From positions 1 to 11,571 of the forward strand of contig CAMUGK010000023.1 in the NCBI GenBank assembly GCA_947088415.1: DNA of 11,571 nt. Reading direction: 5' to 3'. The translations under genes were made by a program, and so were the position numbers. The DNA comes from an uncultured Bacillota bacterium (GTDB lineage Bacteria > Bacillota > Clostridia > Christensenellales > UBA1242). The notes under the pieces were generated by a model. That model had not been told where the DNA came from. It saw only the letters and a list, made by a program, of their open reading frames with translations, and ran no database searches. Shown here piece after piece: positions 1 to 5,012 of this stretch. The number at the start of each line of letters is the position of its first letter. Position 1 is the stretch's first letter.

Positions 1-2
1 CA

Positions 3-131
3 AAATACATATTAACTCGCGAAAAAGCTAAATCTATTGAATTAAACTATAATCAAATTACAAATAATAATTATAATTTAACTCAAGAAGAACTTGCACA
101 ATATCCATCAGAATCTGAAATCGAGAACTAA
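3..131 (+). CDS. C-terminal tail of an unknown protein (partial)
   Basis: One frame is open from the left edge to a TAA at 129-131 and encodes about 42 residues; the other two forward frames hit early stops. The visible tail is hydrophilic and rich in Asn, Glu and Lys, with no membrane segment or motif I recognise. The gene starts outside the window, so no function can be given. Support for coding is the open frame plus an intrinsic terminator that exactly embraces the stop codon, which is how other genes in this window end. Confidence 0.6.
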   Translation, partial: KYILTREKAKSIELNYNQITNNNYNLTQEELAQYPSESEIEN

Positions 132-145
132 GTTCTCGATTTTTT
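120..145 (+). terminator. Intrinsic terminator with the stop codon in its loop
   Basis: ATCGAGAAC (120-128) and GTTCTCGAT (132-140) form a perfect 9-bp stem. The 3-nt loop (129-131) is the TAA stop of the upstream gene. A run of T follows at 140-145. It ends the transcript of the partial gene at the left edge. Confidence 0.9.
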
Positions 146-200
146 GAATTTTATACGCAAATTTTGCATAAACTATTTTAAATATTATGTCGATTTTATT

Positions 201-228
201 TTGTTTTTTATATTTTCTATGATATACT
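201..228 (+). promoter_or_regulatory. Sigma-A-type promoter of the GDPD gene
   Basis: TTGTTT at 201-206 and TATACT at 223-228 are separated by 16 bp, within an AT-rich stretch downstream of a terminator. The start codon at 254 lies 25 nt beyond the -10 element, leaving a short leader with a ribosome site. Confidence 0.65.
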
Positions 229-240
229 ATTTAAAAACTT

Positions 241-248
241 AAAGGTGG
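241..248 (+). promoter_or_regulatory. Ribosome binding site that sets the GDPD start at 254
   Basis: AAAGGTGG lies 5 nt before the ATG at 254. A GTG at 245 is in the same frame but falls inside this site, so the ATG is the better start. Confidence 0.75.
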
Positions 249-253
249 ATTTT

Positions 254-982
254 ATGGATTTATTTAATTCTTGGTTGGTGCAAGTGCCAATTGCTCATCG
301 TGGCCTTCACGACAAACAAGCACCTGAAAACTCTTTACTTGCTTTTCAAAACGCAATCAATGCTGGTTACGCTATTGAACTTGATGTGCGTATGCTTTCT
401 GACGGCACTATTGTTGTTTTTCACGACGACAGCCTTGCCCGTCTTACTGGAAATGATGGTTATATTAAATTCTTGAAAAAGTCTGATCTTGATATGTTGT
501 CACTTGGAGAAAGTGATCAAAAAATTCCTACATTAGAAGAAGTTTTATCACTTGTTGCTGGCAAGACTCCCCTTTTGATTGAAATTAAAAATGAAGGCAA
601 AATTGGTGAACTTGAAAGCAGAGTTATTGAAATTTTAAAAAAATATGACGGCAAATTTGCAATTCAAGCATTCAACCCATATGTTCTTCAATATTTTTAC
701 AAGCATGCCCCAGAAATTGCAAGGGGGCAACTTGCTGGTTTCTTAAAAAATCAAAAGATGCCTTTTATTCATAAATTTGCATTAAAAAGAATGCTTTTAA
801 ATAAAAAGATAAGTCATCCTGATTTTATCTCTTACGAAGGTAAATTTTTACCAAACAGATTTGTTAGAAAATTTAAAAAACTTCCTCTTCTTGCTTGGAC
901 TATCAGAAGTCAAGAAGAATATATGAAAGTTGTTAAATATTGCGACAATGTGATATTTGAAAACTTTGAGCCAAAAATATAA
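254..982 (+). CDS. Glycerophosphodiester phosphodiesterase (GDPD family)
   Basis: The 242-residue product is a cytoplasmic-type GDPD that hydrolyses glycerophosphodiesters, from phospholipid or possibly teichoic acid turnover, to glycerol-3-phosphate and an alcohol. The family's active-site motifs are in order: HRG at residues 15-17, PEN near 24-26, ELD at 42-44 (metal ligands), the loop H57-D58, and an EIK motif near 110. There is no signal peptide or membrane segment, so it probably acts inside the cell. Length is normal for a single-domain GDPD. It has its own promoter and converges on rsmD, with a shared terminator between them. An in-frame GTG at 245 was rejected because it overlaps the ribosome site. 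Substrate preference cannot be read from sequence. Confidence 0.93.
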   Translation: MDLFNSWLVQVPIAHRGLHDKQAPENSLLAFQNAINAGYAIELDVRMLSDGTIVVFHDDSLARLTGNDGYIKFLKKSDLDMLSLGESDQKIPTLEEVLSLVAGKTPLLIEIKNEGKIGELESRVIEILKKYDGKFAIQAFNPYVLQYFYKHAPEIARGQLAGFLKNQKMPFIHKFALKRMLLNKKISHPDFISYEGKFLPNRFVRKFKKLPLLAWTIRSQEEYMKVVKYCDNVIFENFEPKI

Positions 983-984
983 TT

Positions 985-1026
985 AGTGGGGCATTACTTT
1001 TCTTTCAAGAAAAGTAATCAAAAGAA
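985..1026. repeat. Intergenic hairpin, possible dispersed repeat
   Basis: ATTACTTTTCTT (993-1004) and AAGAAAAGTAAT (1007-1018) form a perfect 12-bp inverted repeat with a 2-nt gap. It sits between the GDPD stop and the separate terminator at 1033-1081 and has no T-run of its own. The surrounding GGGG and CAAAAGAAAAC flanks look like a small dispersed intergenic repeat type; that is my impression and not something one copy can prove. Confidence 0.55.
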
Positions 1027-1032
1027 AACTAA

Positions 1033-1081
1033 AAATAAAACGCTTGTCAAAATCAAAAAATTTTAGCAAGCGTTTTATTTT
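1033..1081. terminator. Bidirectional terminator between GDPD and rsmD
   Basis: AAATAAAACGCTTG (1033-1046) pairs perfectly with CAAGCGTTTTATTT (1067-1080). An inner AAAAT/ATTTT helix (1049-1053 with 1060-1064) closes the loop. The stem has T-rich 3' flanks on both strands, as expected for one element serving two convergent genes. Confidence 0.88.
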
Positions 1082-1085
1082 GAGA

Positions 1086-1631
1086 TTAACTTTCATTTTT
1101 TATTGTTAAATAACTAATCTTCTTTATCCCATAAACTTTTTCATCAACTAACTCAAACTTTTCATTCCAAACAAACTTGTCTTCCTTTGCATGTTCAACT
1201 GCTAAAATTCCATCTTGATTTAAAAGTTCTAACTCTGCTATTTTATTTGTAACTGGCAAGTAAAGTCCGCTTTTGTATGGAGGGTCAAACAAGATTAAAT
1301 GAAATTTTTTATCTTTCAATCTGTCAAGTGCAGTCAAAGCGTCGAGTTTTAACACTTTACATAAAGAATTCAAACTTTTCAAGTTTTCTTGGATTAATCC
1401 AACGCTTCTTTTGTCACTATCTACAAAAATCACTTCACCTGCCCCACGACTTAATGCTTCAATTCCAAGTGCACCTGTGCCTGCACAAAGGTCCAAAACG
1501 CTTGCACCTTGAATTAAAAGTTGAAGCTTGTTAAACAACGCTTGTTTAACCATATCCGCCGTTGGACGAATATGTTCAAATTTATTTTCTTTTAAATTTT
1601 TACCTTTAAATTTCCCCGCAATTATTCTCAT
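1086..1631 (-). CDS. rsmD: 16S rRNA (guanine(966)-N(2))-methyltransferase RsmD
   Basis: The 181-residue protein transfers a methyl group from SAM to N2 of G966 (E. coli numbering) of 16S rRNA. It begins with the typical MRIIAGKFKG and has RPTAD at residues 22-26. The SAM-binding loop DLCAGTG is at 47-53, the acidic residue D71 ends strand 2, and the catalytic DPPY motif of N-methyltransferases is at 116-119. Length matches the family. In many Bacillota rsmD is followed by coaD; here it stands alone, convergent with GDPD. No Shine-Dalgarno site is visible: the ATG is only 11 nt after a TATGAT -10-like hexamer, so the mRNA may be nearly leaderless. It is divergent from the ribbon-helix-helix gene. 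Confidence 0.93.
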   Translation of the reverse strand: MRIIAGKFKGKNLKENKFEHIRPTADMVKQALFNKLQLLIQGASVLDLCAGTGALGIEALSRGAGEVIFVDSDKRSVGLIQENLKSLNSLCKVLKLDALTALDRLKDKKFHLILFDPPYKSGLYLPVTNKIAELELLNQDGILAVEHAKEDKFVWNEKFELVDEKVYGIKKISYLTIKNES

Positions 1632-1642
1632 AAGTTTACTAT

Positions 1643-1671
1643 ATCATAAATTGCTAAAAAAATAAAGAAAA
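1643..1671 (-). promoter_or_regulatory. Probable rsmD promoter
   Basis: On the minus strand TATGAT (1648-1643) follows a weak TTTTCT -35-like hexamer (1671-1666) at 17 bp. A start about 7 nt downstream would leave a leader of only a few bases before the rsmD ATG. Confidence 0.4.
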
Positions 1672-1673
1672 TA

Positions 1674-1682
1674 TGCTATAAT
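1674..1682 (+). promoter_or_regulatory. Extended -10 promoter of the RHH gene
   Basis: TG-C-TATAAT at 1674-1682 is a consensus extended -10 element. No good -35 at 17 bp is seen, as is usual for extended -10 promoters. The RHH start codon is 22 nt downstream. Confidence 0.65.
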
Positions 1683-1704
1683 TAAATATTAAAAGGAGTA
1701 ATGT

Positions 1705-1902
1705 ATGAAAAAATATCCAAGATTTACATTAAGAGTTGAAAAAGAGCTTTTAGATAAAATTGGTTATACTGCTTCTATGAATAGCCGAACAAAAAACAAA
1801 GAAATTGAATATATTTTGAAAAGATATGTTGCAGAATATGAAAGATTGCGTGGGAAAATCCAATTGGAAGAAAATTCGACTCTCAAACATAAGGTTAATT
1901 AA
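1705..1902 (+). CDS. Arc-like ribbon-helix-helix DNA-binding protein
   Basis: This 65-residue protein has the Arc/RHH pattern: a short beta strand (PRFTLRVEKEL, residues 5-15), helix A (about 12-24), a turn with basic polar residues (SRTKNKEIEY, 27-36) and helix B (about 30-48). Such proteins dimerise through the strand, which inserts into the DNA major groove. A basic tail follows. AAGGAG (1693-1698) is 6 nt before the ATG at 1705; an ATG at 1701 is in another frame that stops quickly. No toxin-like partner lies next to it, so it looks like a lone regulator rather than half of a toxin-antitoxin pair. Its target is unknown; autoregulation is common in the family but not shown here. Confidence 0.85.
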   Translation: MKKYPRFTLRVEKELLDKIGYTASMNSRTKNKEIEYILKRYVAEYERLRGKIQLEENSTLKHKVN

Positions 1903-1993
1903 TAAATTTTTCTATATTTTTAAACCAAATTTCATATTTTTATTGAAATAATATTCAAAATGTAAAAACTTTTATAAAAATTAATGATTTTTA

Positions 1994-2023
1994 TTGACAA
2001 TAACCTTTTTTGTGAGTTATAAT
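1994..2023 (+). promoter_or_regulatory. Strong promoter for tRNA-Lys and the glycosyltransferase
   Basis: Consensus TTGACA (1994-1999) and consensus TATAAT (2018-2023) are 18 bp apart. Transcription should start near 2030, giving a leader of about 70 nt before the tRNA. This is the best match to a sigma-A consensus in the window, as expected for a stable-RNA gene. Confidence 0.9.
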
Positions 2024-2038
2024 ATTCATGGTATTTTT

Positions 2039-2079
2039 CCCTCGGGTTCTCGCCCCTGTGGCTCTCACCCCGAACCCTA
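2039..2079 (+). other. GC-rich pre-tRNA leader complementary to the tRNA T-arm
   Basis: This short block is far richer in G and C than the surrounding DNA. Positions 2060-2077 read GGCTCTCACCCCGAACCC and match the reverse complement of tRNA positions 2146-2163 at 15 of 18 bases, so the nascent leader could pair with the variable loop and T-arm. It can alternatively fold on itself through GGGTTC (2044-2049) and GAACCC (2072-2077). Function unknown; it could also be a decayed tRNA fragment. Confidence 0.55.
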
Positions 2080-2102
2080 AATTTCAACTTAATATTTTTT
2101 AT

Positions 2103-2178
2103 GGATTGCTAGCTCAGTTGGTAGAGCATTCGACTCTTAATCGAAGGGTCCGGGGTTCGAGCCCCCGGCAATCCACCA
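2103..2178 (+). tRNA. tRNA-Lys(CUU) with encoded CCA
   Basis: A full cloverleaf is visible: acceptor stem GGATTGC/GCAATCC (2103-2109 with 2168-2174), D-stem GCTC/GAGC, anticodon stem TTCGA/TCGAA and loop CTCTTAA with anticodon CTT at 2136-2138. The T-stem is CGGGG/CCCCG with loop TTCGAGC, the discriminator is A2175 and the encoded CCA is 2176-2178. It reads AAG lysine codons. No terminator follows; the glycosyltransferase ribosome site begins 8 nt after the CCA, so the primary transcript is probably a tRNA-mRNA precursor. Confidence 0.97.
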
Positions 2179-2185
2179 TTAATTT

Positions 2186-2189
2186 GGAG
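2186..2189 (+). promoter_or_regulatory. Ribosome binding site that sets the glycosyltransferase start
   Basis: GGAG lies 9 nt before the ATG at 2199. It supports this start over the in-frame ATG at 2028, which would translate straight through the tRNA. Confidence 0.75.
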
Positions 2190-2198
2190 TTTTTTACT

Positions 2199-3671
2199 AT
2201 GGAAACATATTTTTTAATATATCACATCTTTAACATCATTTTCTATGTGCTTTTTGGAATAAGTGCATTTCTTTTGCTTTTTAAATTAATTTTACATTTT
2301 ATTTCATTCTCTCCAGCAAAAAAGTTTCCACCAGCTCAAAAAGACCACAAGTATGCAATCATCATTCCTGCAAGAAACGAAAGCAGAGTTATTCGTGGCA
2401 TTCTTGAAAGCATTAAATCACAAGATTACAACAAAGAGTTTTTAGACACTTACATTATTGTAGAGCGTGAAGACGACCCTACCTGTGAAATTGCCAAAGA
2501 GTATGACCGCACACATATTTTTGTTCGCAAACATTTGGAACAAAAAGGCAAAGGTCATGCAATGGACGAGCTTTTAAGCGAACTACTTGTTGACGAAAGC
2601 ATTGATTATGAAGCATATTTTATTTTTGATGCTGACAACATACTTTACCCTAACTATTTTACTGAAATGAACAAAATGTTTGACCAAGGTTATGACGCTG
2701 GTGTTGCCTATCGCAATTCTAAAAATTGGAATGACAGTTGGGTGGCTTCTTGCAGTGGTTTAACTTTTATGGCTTTCAACACCTTTGACAATAAACCTAA
2801 AAGCAAACTTGGTCTTAATGTTACAATAAGTGGAACTGGTTTTTATATTTCAGCTCAGGTTTTAAAGAAACTTGGTGGTTACAAATTTTTCACTTTAACT
2901 GAAGATTATGAATTTAAACTTTACTCAAGTTTAAACAATTTAAAAACTTCTTACAATGAAAAGGCAAAGTTTTATGATGAACAACCAACTAAAATTAAAG
3001 TTTCATGGAATCAAAGACTTCGGTGGTGTAAAGGTTTTGCTCAGGCAAGCAAACTTTACACTAAAAAACTTCTTAAAAGTGCTGTCAAAGAAAAAGGTAA
3101 AGCAAAAGTCAATCAACTTTTAACTTCAATCGGCGTTTTACCTATTGCATTTACAATCTCTGTTATTTTAGCTTTTCAAATTGTCAATCTTGTGTTAATG
3201 TTTGTCGGAATTGGCATTGACAGCCCTAACTGGTATTTGTCTTTAATAGGGTTTGGTGCTTCGGCACTTGCACTTTATATTGTGCTTATGATTTATACAA
3301 TCGTTCTTATGATTGTTGAGCGTAAAAACATCAATATCAAACCTTGGAATCGTTTAGTTTGCATTTTTATGAACCCTATTTTTCTTTTGTTATATTTGCC
3401 AATATACATCAATGGAATGTTTAAAAAAGAAGTAAAGTGGGTTGCAATTGAACACACTAAAGTTGTAGATCCTGTGACTGGCGAAGTGCTTGATGAGGAC
3501 AAAAAGAAAGAACAAAAAGAAAAAGCCGAAGCATATCAATCTTTGCAAGAGCATATTAAGATTGCCGAAGAAGAAGAAAAGAAACTTTGGAAAAAACAAT
3601 GGAATAAGATGAAAGAAAAATTAAATTTAGCAAAAGAGAAAATTAAAGAGAAGAAAAATAAAGTCGATTAA
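2199..3671 (+). CDS. Processive-type GT2 membrane glycosyltransferase
   Basis: The 490-residue protein is a polytopic membrane glycosyltransferase of family 2, of the type related to cellulose, hyaluronan and PNAG synthases. It has N-terminal membrane helices (about 5-36), then a cytoplasmic GT-A domain. Its motifs are IIIPARNES (54-62), the nucleotide-sugar DxD as DAD (144-146), the TED catalytic-base motif (234-236) and QRLRW (272-276), the Q/RxxRW signature of processive enzymes. Hydrophobic segments follow at about 307-337, 343-373 and 384-405. The last 60 residues form a highly charged Lys/Glu-rich tail likely to be a cytoplasmic coiled coil. The sugar and product (polysaccharide or glycolipid) cannot be told. 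It lies directly behind tRNA-Lys and probably shares its promoter. Confidence 0.88.
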   Translation: METYFLIYHIFNIIFYVLFGISAFLLLFKLILHFISFSPAKKFPPAQKDHKYAIIIPARNESRVIRGILESIKSQDYNKEFLDTYIIVEREDDPTCEIAKEYDRTHIFVRKHLEQKGKGHAMDELLSELLVDESIDYEAYFIFDADNILYPNYFTEMNKMFDQGYDAGVAYRNSKNWNDSWVASCSGLTFMAFNTFDNKPKSKLGLNVTISGTGFYISAQVLKKLGGYKFFTLTEDYEFKLYSSLNNLKTSYNEKAKFYDEQPTKIKVSWNQRLRWCKGFAQASKLYTKKLLKSAVKEKGKAKVNQLLTSIGVLPIAFTISVILAFQIVNLVLMFVGIGIDSPNWYLSLIGFGASALALYIVLMIYTIVLMIVERKNINIKPWNRLVCIFMNPIFLLLYLPIYINGMFKKEVKWVAIEHTKVVDPVTGEVLDEDKKKEQKEKAEAYQSLQEHIKIAEEEEKKLWKKQWNKMKEKLNLAKEKIKEKKNKVD

Positions 3672-3687
3672 TTCGACTTTATTTTTT
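3654..3687. terminator. Bidirectional terminator overlapping the glycosyltransferase stop
   Basis: AAAAATAAAGTCGA (3654-3667) and TCGACTTTATTTTT (3673-3686) form a perfect 14-bp stem with a 5-nt loop that contains the TAA stop (3669-3671). T-runs exist on both strands, so it can also end the convergent XRE transcript, whose stop codon (3686-3688) touches the stem. Confidence 0.92.
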
Positions 3688-4009
3688 ATTTTAAATTTTT
3701 CATCAAATCTTTAACTCTTACTTTATTATCTTCATTTAATTTTTGATAAAGTTCAAGAATTTCTTTTGAGTCATTATAATGCGAAATATCTTCGAAGAAA
3801 AATTCTTCTGGAGTTGAACCACACGCCGCTATTACATCTAGCAAAACCTCTGATGGCAAAGCCATATCTCCACTTTCAAATTTTGCAATATACGCTTTTG
3901 ACTTGCCAATCCGTCCAGATAACTCTCTAGCGGAAAGTCCAGCTTTTGTTCTCATCATACCCAACCTATCAATTAAAAATTTTCTAATAGGTGTAACTTT
4001 TTTATTCAT
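3686..4009 (-). CDS. XRE-family HTH transcriptional regulator
   Basis: The 107-residue protein has a Cro/C1-type helix-turn-helix at about 13-72, with a typical core: MMRTKAGLSARELSGRIG for the first helices, SKAYIAKFESGD for the recognition helix and its cap, then LLDVIAACGSTPEEFF. A short helical C-terminal part (about 78-107) could serve for dimerisation. ACGGAG, 5 to 10 nt before the ATG on the minus strand, is a good ribosome site. It is the second of two tandem XRE genes, 42 nt behind the first, opposite a divergent SLOG-like gene. Its operator and signal are unknown. It may be a repressor of the islet. Confidence 0.88.
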   Translation of the reverse strand: MNKKVTPIRKFLIDRLGMMRTKAGLSARELSGRIGKSKAYIAKFESGDMALPSEVLLDVIAACGSTPEEFFFEDISHYNDSKEILELYQKLNEDNKVRVKDLMKNLK

Positions 4010-4022
4010 ATTTTCTCCGTTA

Positions 4023-4040
4023 TTGACTTTTTAAAATCAA
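4023..4040. promoter_or_regulatory. Imperfect palindrome between the two XRE genes
   Basis: TTGACTTTTTAAAATCAA is an imperfect inverted repeat (7 of 9 half-site positions agree) just upstream of the 107-residue regulator's ribosome site. It could be an operator, but the sequence is AT-rich enough for this to be chance. Confidence 0.25.
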
Positions 4041-4051
4041 ATAATGAATTT

Positions 4052-4300
4052 TTACTTCTCTTTAATTTCTAATGTTTCAAAATTAAATAAACGACTATCA
4101 AAAAACTCAGACATTGTAACACCTAATGCCCTAATAATAAGTGACATATTTGTAAAATTAGGTGTTTCATATTTACAATTTAATATATCACTCATTGTGC
4201 TATGATAAATATTTGTTTCTTGAGCAAGTTTGTATTGCGTCATCTTTTTGGCTTTTAATATTTCTTTAACTCTTAATGCAAACGCTCTATTTAACTTCAT
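4052..4300 (-). CDS. Small XRE-family HTH regulator
   Basis: The 82-residue protein is almost entirely a Cro/C1-type helix-turn-helix (about 10-66). Helix 2 lies in the segment MTQYKLAQETN, the recognition helix in HSTMSDILNCKYETPNFTN, and a closing helix reads LIIRALGVTMSEFF. There is no further domain, so it resembles small phage or plasmid Cro-like repressors. The ribosome site is only moderate (AAAGGG about 7 nt upstream). It is the promoter-proximal gene of the minus-strand pair and is divergent from the SLOG-like gene at 4448, which makes it the likely regulator of that intergenic region. Confidence 0.87.
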   Translation of the reverse strand: MKLNRAFALRVKEILKAKKMTQYKLAQETNIYHSTMSDILNCKYETPNFTNMSLIIRALGVTMSEFFDSRLFNFETLEIKEK

Positions 4301-4325
4301 TTTTTAATCCCTTTAATACATTTTT

Positions 4326-4357
4326 CCCAATATTTCGATTTTAGCCGAAATTTTGGG
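4326..4357. promoter_or_regulatory. Inverted repeat in the XRE/SLOG divergent intergenic region
   Basis: CCCAATATTTCG (4326-4337) and CGAAATTTTGGG (4346-4357) are inverted repeats with one mismatch and an 8-nt spacer. No T-run follows on either strand, so it does not look like a terminator. Its place between divergent regulator and target genes suits an operator. The spacer holds a TAAAAT hexamer on the minus strand that could be the XRE -10 element. Confidence 0.5.
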
Positions 4358-4387
4358 GTTAAATATTTAAGGAAAAGCGGGTTTTTG

Positions 4388-4416
4388 TTGCTTTTTTAAC
4401 TATTTTGTGTTATATT
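4388..4416 (+). promoter_or_regulatory. Promoter of the SLOG-like gene
   Basis: TTGCTT (4388-4393) and TATATT (4411-4416) are 17 bp apart, and a TG one base before the -10 makes it an extended -10 promoter. It lies about 30 bp downstream of the inverted repeat. Confidence 0.7.
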
Positions 4417-4447
4417 ATTTACTGAAAAACGAAATAAGGGGTTATAA

Positions 4448-5008
4448 ATGAAGTTAGGGGAGGCCAAATCATGCTCAGTTTTTGGGCATAGAAATGTTGA
4501 GATTACAAGTAATTTGGAAGATAAAACTATCAAATATATAGAAGACTTGATTGTAAATCATAATGTTTTGACATATCGTTTTGGAAGTTGTAGCAACTTT
4601 AATCATTTATGTCATTCTGTTGTTACTAAATTAAAAATGAAATACCCACAAATAAAAAGAATCGCTTACACTTGCAAGAGTGAAATATGCACGCTTGAAA
4701 GTGAGCGATTAAAATGGAAAAAAATAGATTCAAAGATTTTAGAAAAAGAAATTCACTTACTTGGTGTTGAAATGGAAATTGAATTTAAAACAAAATACAC
4801 ATCAGGTCGAGCATCTTATGTTGAAAGAAATCAAGCCATGATTAATGATAGTGATTATTGCCTGTTTTATTATGATGAAAACTATATGCCCGAACTAAGA
4901 AAATACTCTAGAAGAAATCATTTATACTATCAACCTAAAAGCGAAACAAAACTTGCATATGAATACGCTAAACTAAAGAATAAAGAAATAATCAATATTA
5001 AAGATTAA
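4448..5008 (+). CDS. SLOG-like (DUF1273-type) protein
   Basis: The 186-residue protein has the layout of small SLOG/Rossmannoid proteins. A first strand ends in GHR (CSVFGHRN, residues 9-16). A glycine-containing loop is FGSCSNFNHLCHSVV (45-59), followed by IKRIAYTC (69-76). The late motif ASYVERNQAMINDSDYCLFYYD (122-143) precedes SETKLAYEYA (165-174), where many relatives have a SGT-type loop. SLOG proteins bind nucleotide-derived ligands; ligand and activity here are not known. AAGGGG, 6 nt before the ATG, is a good ribosome site. It is divergent from two XRE genes and convergent with the M1 peptidase gene with a 4-nt gap. By eye its codon use is more AT-leaning than the flanking core genes, which suits transfer. 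Confidence 0.72.
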   Translation: MKLGEAKSCSVFGHRNVEITSNLEDKTIKYIEDLIVNHNVLTYRFGSCSNFNHLCHSVVTKLKMKYPQIKRIAYTCKSEICTLESERLKWKKIDSKILEKEIHLLGVEMEIEFKTKYTSGRASYVERNQAMINDSDYCLFYYDENYMPELRKYSRRNHLYYQPKSETKLAYEYAKLKNKEIINIKD

Positions 5009-5012
5009 AATT

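Larger units (their letters stand above)
1903..2102. other. Gene-free stretch before the tRNA
   Basis: About 90 bp of very AT-rich DNA without a clear terminator for the RHH gene comes first. It contains a weak inverted repeat, TTGAA (1943-1947) with TTCAA (1954-1958). The tRNA promoter (1994-2023) and a strikingly GC-rich transcribed leader (about 2039-2079) follow. I see no convincing ORF; the ATG at 2028 has no ribosome site. Confidence 0.6.

Noticed and set aside
1705..1902. RHH gene as the antitoxin of a toxin-antitoxin pair
   Set aside because: No second small gene overlaps or follows it; the next features are a promoter and a tRNA.
2028..2198. N-terminal extension of the glycosyltransferase from an ATG at 2028
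   Set aside because: The in-frame extension runs through the whole tRNA-Lys gene and the GC-rich leader, has no ribosome site and sits at the predicted transcription start. GGAG before 2199 fixes the real start.
3686..5008. Prophage remnant
   Set aside because: Apart from Cro-like regulators there is no integrase, structural, lysis or replication gene, and no attachment-site duplication of the tRNA 3' end was found nearby.
5009..5012. Terminator between the SLOG-like gene and the M1 peptidase gene
   Set aside because: The junction is only an A/T palindrome without GC pairs, too weak to call an intrinsic terminator.
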